A DNA stretch of 13,049 bases from Candidatus Hydrogenedens terephthalaticus JGI OTU-1 (lineage in GTDB: Bacteria > Hydrogenedentota > Hydrogenedentia > Hydrogenedentales > Hydrogenedentaceae), in the NCBI GenBank assembly GCA_000493945.1, contig AWNW01000044.1, forward strand, positions 1 through 13,049, in the 5' to 3' direction. Below are positions 1 through 4,113 of the stretch, in pieces. A model generated the notes under the pieces. The model saw nothing but the letters and a program-made list of their open reading frames with translations. It ran no database searches and had not been told where the DNA came from. The position numbers and the translations under genes were made by a program. Positions within the stretch are counted from its first letter, which is position 1. Every line of letters begins with the position of its first letter.

Positions 1-116
1 TAAATCCCCTTGGCGCAAATTAACATAACAGTAGAAACCTATAATTTTTCACCCCAACAGACACCATATATTCTTTTACACCTCTTCCTTGCAATTAATC
101 CTGCTATTATTAACAT

Positions 117-308
117 CCTCCGTGTCCTATATAGTTCATTTCTCATAACAAAAAATCCTTGCTCTACCTGTAGAAGAATCCTCACCGATTCGGAGGATTT
201 GGGATCTGTGGAGAGAATGGGACCTATGGGACAGATGGGACGAATGGGACTTATGGGACATTATAGGTATTAATGTAGCACAGACATTCTCGTCTGTGTT
301 TTTCTTCC
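117..308. repeat. Composite repeat, copy A
   Basis: Longest copy of a multi-part repeat also at 413-531 and 1373-1534. Parts in order: a 'cctccgtgtcct' word; 'tctcataacaaaaaatc'; a 'gtag...cctc' hairpin block whose arms are AATCCTC (177-183) and GAGGATT (193-199); a run of 'atgggac' units (about 216-261); 'attataggtattaatgtagc'; and a CACAGAC/GTCTGTG hairpin (279-298) with a T tail. The order is the same in copy C, so the whole assembly moved or was copied as a unit. Confidence 0.75.
279..305 (+). repeat. CACAGAC/GTCTGTG hairpin with T tail, copy 1
   Basis: CACAGAC (279-285) pairs with GTCTGTG (292-298) across the loop ATTCTC, followed by a T-rich tail. It looks like an intrinsic terminator but has no gene upstream. 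The arms match the copies at 352-371 and 1508-1527. Confidence 0.7.
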
Positions 309-351
309 GTCCTTCATACAAAAATATAGATAAAAATTGCCTCCAATGTAG

Positions 352-376
352 CACAGACATTCCTGTCTGTGTTTTT
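352..376 (+). repeat. CACAGAC/GTCTGTG hairpin with T tail, copy 2
   Basis: Seven-base arms at 352-358 and 365-371, loop ATTCCT, then TTTTT. It is preceded by 'aatgtag', as in copy 1. Confidence 0.7.
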
Positions 377-412
377 ATATCCTCCCCCCCTCTGTGTCCT
401 CTGTGTAAAATT

Positions 413-531
413 TCCTTTGTGTCCTCTGTGGTTAATTTCTCTTAACAAAAAATCATCCCCCTTTCCGTAACTACAGCGTTCCCGCTTCGGGTGTTTTGGG
501 ACACATGGGACAGATGGGACGAACGAGACTT
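413..531. repeat. Composite repeat, copy B (partial)
   Basis: Contains 'cctttgtgtcctctgtggtt', 'ctcttaacaaaaaatcat', a 'gtaactacagcgttcccgct' block ending 'tcgggtgttttgggac', and then 'atgggac' units to about 531. It lacks the terminal CACAGAC hairpin; however, a separate copy of that hairpin lies just upstream at 352-371, so the order differs from copies A and C. Confidence 0.7.
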
Positions 532-666
532 TGCAGGAAATTGTGATAATTTGGGTTAATGATCCCATTGCTACGAGTAGCACGAATTGCTACAGATAAA
601 AACGAAGAAAGAAAATCCTTTCTCCATCTGTGCAATCGTGTCAAGCCTTGTTAATCAGGCATTTTT

Positions 667-741
667 AATTCCGTTAAGACCTTATCAATATCGCAAGTCC
701 CCGTTATAAAATTGATATGCAATCAATGCATCGTTAGGGCG
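667..741 (+). repeat. 74-bp dispersed repeat, copy 1
   Basis: Begins 'attccgttaagac', passes through 'tcaatatcgcaa', then 'ataaaattgatatgcaatca', and ends 'cgttagggcg'. Copies 2 and 3 lie at 985-1058 and 1190-1264. All three are in the same orientation and each is followed by a different hairpin-type module. In this copy the module is the CCTTGCCAGG-type repeat at 743-776. Confidence 0.85.
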
Positions 742-742
742 A

Positions 743-776
743 CCTTGCCAGGCGGGCAACCTTGCCAGGTAGGCAT
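743..776 (+). repeat. Tandem 17-bp CCTTGCCAGG repeat
   Basis: Two adjacent units, 'ccttgccaggcgggcaa' (743-759) and 'ccttgccaggtaggcat' (760-776). Related single units occur at 845-861 and 963-978, inside the GTAGGGGCG-type modules. Confidence 0.7.
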
Positions 777-798
777 TATTTACCTCGTCTAATCCCGC

Positions 799-843
799 CC
801 GCACGGCAGTGCCCCCTGATAAAAAAAATGTCTTGTAGGGGCG
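799..843 (+). repeat. 45-bp direct repeat, copy 1
   Basis: Begins 'ccgcacggcagtgcccc', then 'tgat', an A-run and 'tgtcttgtaggggcg'. The second copy is at 885-929, of the same length with only a few differences. Confidence 0.8.
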
Positions 844-884
844 GCCTTGCCAGGCAGGCGGGTTTTAAATCGTCCAAACCCCAT

Positions 885-929
885 CCGCACGGCAGTGCCC
901 CGTGATGAAAAAAATGTCTTGTAGGGGCG
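885..929 (+). repeat. 45-bp direct repeat, copy 2
   Basis: Second copy of the 799-843 repeat. After the shared 'tgtcttgtaggggcg' the two copies diverge: copy 1 continues into GCCTTGCCAGGC and copy 2 into ATTGGCAATCGCCC. The conserved arm therefore carries different hairpin cores. Confidence 0.8.
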
Positions 930-947
930 ATTGGCAATCGCCCTCTT
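918..947. repeat. GGGCGATT/AATCGCCC hairpin module, copy 1
   Basis: 'cttgtag' followed by GGGGCGATTGGCAATCGCCC; the 8-base arms close a 3-base loop. An identical 30-bp copy is at 1155-1184. Confidence 0.85.
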
Positions 948-984
948 AACCTTACCGGGCGGCCTTGCCAGATATGCGTTTTCT

Positions 985-1058
985 ATTCCGTTAAGACCCT
1001 AACAATATCTCAAATCACAATATAAAAATTGATATGCAATCAATACAGCGTTAGGGCG
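985..1058 (+). repeat. 74-bp dispersed repeat, copy 2
   Basis: Shares 'attccgttaagacc', 'caatatc' and 'aattgatatgcaatcaat' with copy 1 and ends 'cgttagggcg'. It runs directly into the palindrome GCGAAACATGTTTCGC at 1056-1071. Confidence 0.85.
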
Positions 1059-1071
1059 AAACATGTTTCGC
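1056..1071. repeat. Perfect palindrome GCGAAACATGTTTCGC
   Basis: Sixteen-base perfect palindrome at the end of copy 2 of the 74-bp repeat, flanked by 'tagg' and 'tccta', which extends the pairing imperfectly. It is one of the variable-core hairpins. Confidence 0.8.
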
Positions 1072-1154
1072 TCCTACATTTTAAATCTTTGCCCTTCCCC
1101 GTAGCTGAAACCTCCCCGCTTTGGGTGTTTAATTTTATGCCATTATAAAATTGT

Positions 1155-1184
1155 CTTGTAGGGGCGATTGGCAATCGCCCTCTT
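1155..1184. repeat. GGGCGATT/AATCGCCC hairpin module, copy 2
   Basis: Identical to 918-947 over 30 bases, including the flanking 'cttgtag' and 'tctt'. It sits just before copy 3 of the 74-bp repeat. Confidence 0.85.
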
Positions 1185-1189
1185 CGCGT

Positions 1190-1264
1190 ATTCCGTTAAG
1201 ACATCATCAATATCGCAAATCCCCAATTATAAAATTGATATGCAATCAATATCATGTAGAGGCG
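1190..1264 (+). repeat. 74-bp dispersed repeat, copy 3
   Basis: Shares 'attccgttaagac', 'tcaatatcgcaaatcccc' and 'ataaaattgatatgcaatca'. Its end differs ('catgtagaggcg' in place of 'cgttagggcg') and it leads into the hairpin at 1256-1284. Confidence 0.85.
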
Positions 1265-1284
1265 AAAAAATCTTTCGTCTCTAC
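1256..1284. repeat. GTAGAGGCGAAA hairpin
   Basis: GTAGAGGCGAAA (1256-1267) pairs with TTTCGTCTCTAC (1273-1284) at 11 of 12 positions, the other being G-T, around a 5-base loop. It overlaps the end of copy 3 of the 74-bp repeat. A broken relative starts at about 1612. Confidence 0.8.
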
Positions 1285-1372
1285 ACATTTTTAATCCCGT
1301 CCCCTTAACATAAACAAATCCCCCTTTGTGCCTTTTGTGTAAATTCTCCTCCGTGCCCTTTGTGTATTCTTC

Positions 1373-1534
1373 CCTCCGTGTCCTCTGTGGTTAATTCTCT
1401 TAACAAAATATCATTGCCCTTCCCTGTAGCTGAAACCTCCCCGCTTCGGGTGTTTTGGGACATAGAGGACATATAAGACTTATGGGACATTATAGGTATT
1501 AATGTGGCACAGACATTCCTGTCTGTGTTTTTCT
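1373..1534. repeat. Composite repeat, copy C
   Basis: Same order of parts as copy A: 'ccctccgtgtcctctgtggt', 'tctcttaacaaaatatcatt', 'gtagctgaaacctccccgct', 'tcgggtgttttgggac', a degenerate 'tgggac' run, 'attataggtattaatgtggc', and a CACAGAC/GTCTGTG hairpin at 1508-1527 with a T tail. The 'gtagctgaaacctccccgct' block also occurs alone at about 1101-1120, and a related block follows at 1551-1582. Confidence 0.75.
1508..1534 (+). repeat. CACAGAC/GTCTGTG hairpin with T tail, copy 3
   Basis: Arms at 1508-1514 and 1521-1527 with the same ATTCCT loop as copy 2, followed by TTTTTCT. It is preceded by 'tattaatgtgg', nearly the same as copy 1. Confidence 0.7.
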
Positions 1535-1707
1535 CACATAATTACCCTTCCCGTAGATGTAGTGTTCCCCCGATTCGGGTGTTTAATTTCACACCCTCAT
1601 AAAAAATGTCTTGTAGAGGCGAAAAATTTTCCACCTCCTCTCCATTTTTTAATTTCATGCACTTACTGTAGCTGCATCCTCCTTCGTCTCCTTCTGTGTA
1701 AAATTTC

Positions 1708-1754
1708 CTTTGTGTCCTCTGTGGTTAATTCTTCTTACCACAAAGGGCACAAAG
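1708..1754. repeat. 47-bp imperfect palindrome of GTGTCCTCTGTGG type
   Basis: Left arm CTTTGTGTCCTCTGTGGT (1708-1725), loop 'taattcttctt', right arm ACCACAAAGGGCACAAAG (1737-1754); 16 of 18 arm positions pair. Half-palindromes of the same word occur at about 390-435, 1320-1395 and 1676-1725. Confidence 0.8.
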
Positions 1755-1872
1755 ACCTTGCACAAAGTTCACAATGTATACGCAAAAAATCTTTCGCCTC
1801 CTCCCCATTTTTAATTCCGTCCCCTTACCGTAAATAAATTCTCCTCCGTAACCTTTGTGTAAAATTTCCTCT

Positions 1873-1911
1873 GTGTTCTTTGTGGTTAATTCTTCCTACC
1901 ACGAATGACAC
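1873..1911. repeat. Second GTGT...GTGGT palindrome with the same loop
   Basis: Left arm GTGTTCTTTGTGGT (1873-1886), loop 'taattcttcct', right arm ACCACGAATGACAC (1898-1911); 11 of 14 positions pair, plus two G-T pairs. The loop has the same length as at 1726-1736 and differs by one base. The right arm belongs to the 'ccacgaatgacacgaat' word, of which a degenerate copy lies at about 10103-10120. Confidence 0.7.
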
Positions 1912-1962
1912 GAATAAAAATCGACTCACTCCAAAATTATGCGATAAGATGGCTTCACAAAA

Positions 1963-2029
1963 AAAGGGAGTATATATGAAAATCTTTACTTTTAAAAATA
2001 TAAATCCGTTATCTATGTCCTATAGGTTA
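1963..2029 (+). mobile_element. Decayed IS481-type insertion-sequence right end (solo)
   Basis: Positions 2006-2029 match the right end of the intact IS (12988-13011) at 20 of 24 bases, including CTATGTCCTA. In both places a purine-rich Shine-Dalgarno-like run (gggag, 1966-1970) and an ATG followed by AAA lie upstream, and the distance from this ATG (1976) to the ATG inside the repeat (2015) is 39 bases in both. Upstream, 1938-1950 ('tatgcgataagat') resembles the transposase 3' end 'tatgctataaaat', which suggests a little transposase remains. No left end is visible nearby. The match is to the eye only; a pairwise alignment would decide how far the remnant extends. Confidence 0.6.
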
Positions 2030-2047
2030 GCAAATCATCTTTTATGA
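1976..2047 (+). other. Possible 23-codon small ORF in the IS remnant
   Basis: ATG at 1976 with gggag five bases upstream, open for 23 codons to TGA at 2045-2047. The peptide begins MKIFTFKN and contains LSMSYRL. It is probably a by-product of the IS end and not a gene; it is recorded because the intact IS has an equivalent start (12958). Confidence 0.2.
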
Positions 2048-2161
2048 ATACTTTTCCTTTCTCATTCGTTGTTCATGATTTGAACTAATGGAGCATTTCC
2101 TATATAATGTTATGTTCAATTGGTGCAAGGTTAACTGTATTTTGAAAAGGTCCGCAAGTTG

Positions 2162-2257
2162 ATGCGTTATAGTTATAATCTATTGTCCGCCTTTGAAGGG
2201 ATGGACCAAACATCGTTTTATATGGCTCTTGAATTGTCTTCAAACAGTCGGGGGGGG
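2162..2257 (+). other. Likely true 5' end of the helicase-associated gene, in a different frame
   Basis: A frame beginning ATG at 2162 (GAAAAGG at 2144-2150, 11 bases upstream) reads MRYSYNLLSAFEGMDQ and continues to SSNSRGG at the G-run 2250-2258. Its residues look like normal protein, unlike the tryptophan- and histidine-rich start forced in the downstream frame. With eight G instead of nine, the reading passes in phase into RGGLTSRYLSAKLE and a 614-residue protein results. Written as it stands, this frame stops about 10 codons after the G-run. Confidence 0.6.
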
Positions 2258-4007
2258 GCTTACGAGCCGCTATTTATCCGCGAAACTTGAAACCTCAGAA
2301 GAGACAATTAATTATATTTATAGCCTTTATCCAAAACTCTTCTTTTTTGATTTAAATCGGATAAAAGTAGTCCCGGAAGCCCTACCTGTTATTCGTAGGG
2401 TGCAGGATAACCTGAATAGCCTCGGAGATATTAATTCTATTTATAAATCTTTACAAGGTTATTCTAACTCTGAACGCAGAGAATTGGAACAGAAATTAAA
2501 GATAAATCGTGTAATTGGATGGATGTCATTAGCCAGCGAAATTATAGAGCACTTATATAAGACCCCCGAATCGGTTCTTGAATATGTTGCTGGTTATTCT
2601 TTCTCTGAATTAGCAAAGGAAATTTTTGATTTCTTATGGCAAAGTAAAACAGGTATCGTTCCCATTCAACAGATACGGCAAAGGTTTACGGAGTATAATA
2701 ATATAGAAATTGAAGAAGCATTGGAAGAATTACTTAGTCAGTTTGTTCTCTTCGAACTTTTTCGTTTCAATGGGCAAAACAGATTAAACCGTTTTATCAG
2801 TATCCTTTCCGAAATTCGACATCATAAAGAACAGAAAAAAGAGATCAAAGAAAGATTAAAACAAACAATCACTCCTGTAAATACTAAAATAACTCGTATT
2901 GAGAATTGTGGTTTTTCATTAGCAGAACGGATATCAAAACTTCTTGCTAAAGTTGCTATATCTCCCTTACATTTAACCCCGTCAGGACAAATTAGCCGTT
3001 TGGATGAGCAACGAATTGCTCGCGATGAACCTGAAGGTGCATATCCACCTATTGAAACACTCGTTTGGCTGGCTGAAAAAGCAGGTCTGCTTGCCCAGGT
3101 AGATAATACACTCCGTATTGTTAACCTTGAAGAACTTGTAAATATGTCTTTCCCGGAAAGACTGAAAAAGATTTTCAAGGCGTTTATCAAAGATGACGAA
3201 ACACTTCCATCTTTATCTGCAACTCTTTTGGAATTGCAGACATTAAAGCCTTACACATGGTATTCTTTAAATGAATTTGGAAAAAGAGTTTATGCTCGTT
3301 ATTGCGAATTGTCCCATTATGCATTGAAACAGACAAAGGACAATTTCTGGGAATATTCACCTTCGGAGGAATGTTGCGAAGAGAAAGACAGTGTCGTTTT
3401 TATAGAGAACACTTTCTTCTGGTTTGGCATTATTGAACTTGGCTCTGCCAAAAAAGAACGGTTTTTCCGTATCAGCGAAATCGGGGAATATCTCCTATTC
3501 TCATTAGAACCTACGAAAAAGTTGAAAGAAAAATATATCAAAAAACATGAGTGGATAGTCCAACCCAATTTTGAGATTATCATTCCGACAGTTAATGCCG
3601 ACCCCTTGCAATTAATCTGGATAGAACTATTCGCCCAAAAGAAAAGCAATAGCGGTCCTGTCTCCATATATTCGATTACTAAAGAATCCTTCTTGAAGGG
3701 ATTGCAAAGCGGTGCTGACCCTAATCAGTTCATTCAACACTTAATGCAAAATGCCCGCAAACAGCAAATTCCGGATATAGTCATCTCCACAATAGAAGAC
3801 TGGATGCATACGGTTAAGCGGGTAAAAGTTCGCCCTGTTATTTTAATAGAAGCACAGGACTCTGTCCTGATTGCCGATTTATTGCACCGCAAGAAACTTT
3901 CCGAAATACTACATCCGATTTCGCCAAATCAGACAGCCTATGCTCGTGGAATACTCCTATCTGAAATCAAGACACTTCTCGAAAAAGAAGGTTTCGTTGT
4001 TGAGTAA
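2193..4007 (+). CDS. Helicase-associated (XPB/Ssl2-like) domain protein
   Basis: 604 residues as read from TTG 2193. The C-terminal part, about residues 451-560, matches the XPB/Ssl2-like helicase-associated domain (Pfam Helicase_C_3): WIVQPNFEIIIP, then a 'GPVSIYSITKESFLKGLQSG' segment and 'IEDWMHTVKRVKV'. No Walker A or DEAD motifs are present, so it is the stand-alone form found in many bacteria, where the function is unknown; a DNA-repair or transcription link is only suggested by the domain name. The N-terminal half is helical with possible winged-helix segments (residues about 22-60 and 155-195). The TTG start has no ribosome site, there is no in-frame ATG until residue 110, and a run of nine G lies at 2250-2258. 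A better start is probably ATG 2162 in another frame, joined across the G-run. It is monocistronic and converges on the next gene. Confidence 0.85.
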   Translation: MKGWTKHRFIWLLNCLQTVGGGLTSRYLSAKLETSEETINYIYSLYPKLFFFDLNRIKVVPEALPVIRRVQDNLNSLGDINSIYKSLQGYSNSERRELEQKLKINRVIGWMSLASEIIEHLYKTPESVLEYVAGYSFSELAKEIFDFLWQSKTGIVPIQQIRQRFTEYNNIEIEEALEELLSQFVLFELFRFNGQNRLNRFISILSEIRHHKEQKKEIKERLKQTITPVNTKITRIENCGFSLAERISKLLAKVAISPLHLTPSGQISRLDEQRIARDEPEGAYPPIETLVWLAEKAGLLAQVDNTLRIVNLEELVNMSFPERLKKIFKAFIKDDETLPSLSATLLELQTLKPYTWYSLNEFGKRVYARYCELSHYALKQTKDNFWEYSPSEECCEEKDSVVFIENTFFWFGIIELGSAKKERFFRISEIGEYLLFSLEPTKKLKEKYIKKHEWIVQPNFEIIIPTVNADPLQLIWIELFAQKKSNSGPVSIYSITKESFLKGLQSGADPNQFIQHLMQNARKQQIPDIVISTIEDWMHTVKRVKVRPVILIEAQDSVLIADLLHRKKLSEILHPISPNQTAYARGILLSEIKTLLEKEGFVVE

Positions 4008-4085
4008 AAAAGCACAAAAGCAATCCCAGATAACACTATTGAATAGGCAAAACCCATAAATCCACCGATACTTTTCAAAAGTTAG

Positions 4086-4112
4086 CACAGGACTTTATGC
4101 CTGTGTGTCTTT
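4086..4112 (+). terminator. Intrinsic terminator between convergent genes
   Basis: CACAGG (4086-4091) pairs with CCTGTG (4100-4105) over an 8-base loop, followed by TGTCTTTTTT (T-rich to 4116). It lies 78 bases after the helicase-associated gene and directly before the stop of the minus-strand gene. 'tagcacag...ctgtgtgt' resembles the dispersed CACAGAC/GTCTGTG hairpins at 279, 352 and 1508. On the minus strand the T tail is weak, so it mainly serves the plus strand. Confidence 0.65.
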
Positions 4113-4113
4113 T

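Larger units (their letters stand above)
1..2161. other. Non-coding, repeat-dense intergenic region
   Basis: About 2.1 kb with no credible gene. The open frames of 60-110 codons here run through the dispersed repeats on both strands, have low-complexity translations and lack good ribosome sites. The content is a mosaic of short sequence families, listed separately. Positions 1-116 show nothing I recognise. Positions 532-666 hold only a degenerate copy of the 'cacgaat' word (about 571-579). Positions 2030-2140 are plain AT-rich sequence leading to the next gene. I see no tRNA, rRNA or CRISPR array. Confidence 0.75.

Noticed and set aside
216..261. Possible CRISPR or satellite array of 'atgggac' units
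   Set aside because: The units are about 9-10 bases with no spacers; a short minisatellite inside the composite repeat explains it.
10..1837. Open frames of 60-111 codons at 10-273, 136-360, 314-583, 1305-1490 and 1502-1837
   Set aside because: They read through dispersed DNA repeats, give peptides such as MGPMGQMGRMG or HRGHKGNFTQRTQ, overlap on both strands and have no ribosome sites.
2193..4007. Active DNA helicase
   Set aside because: No Walker A/B or other helicase motifs; only the helicase-associated C-terminal domain is seen.
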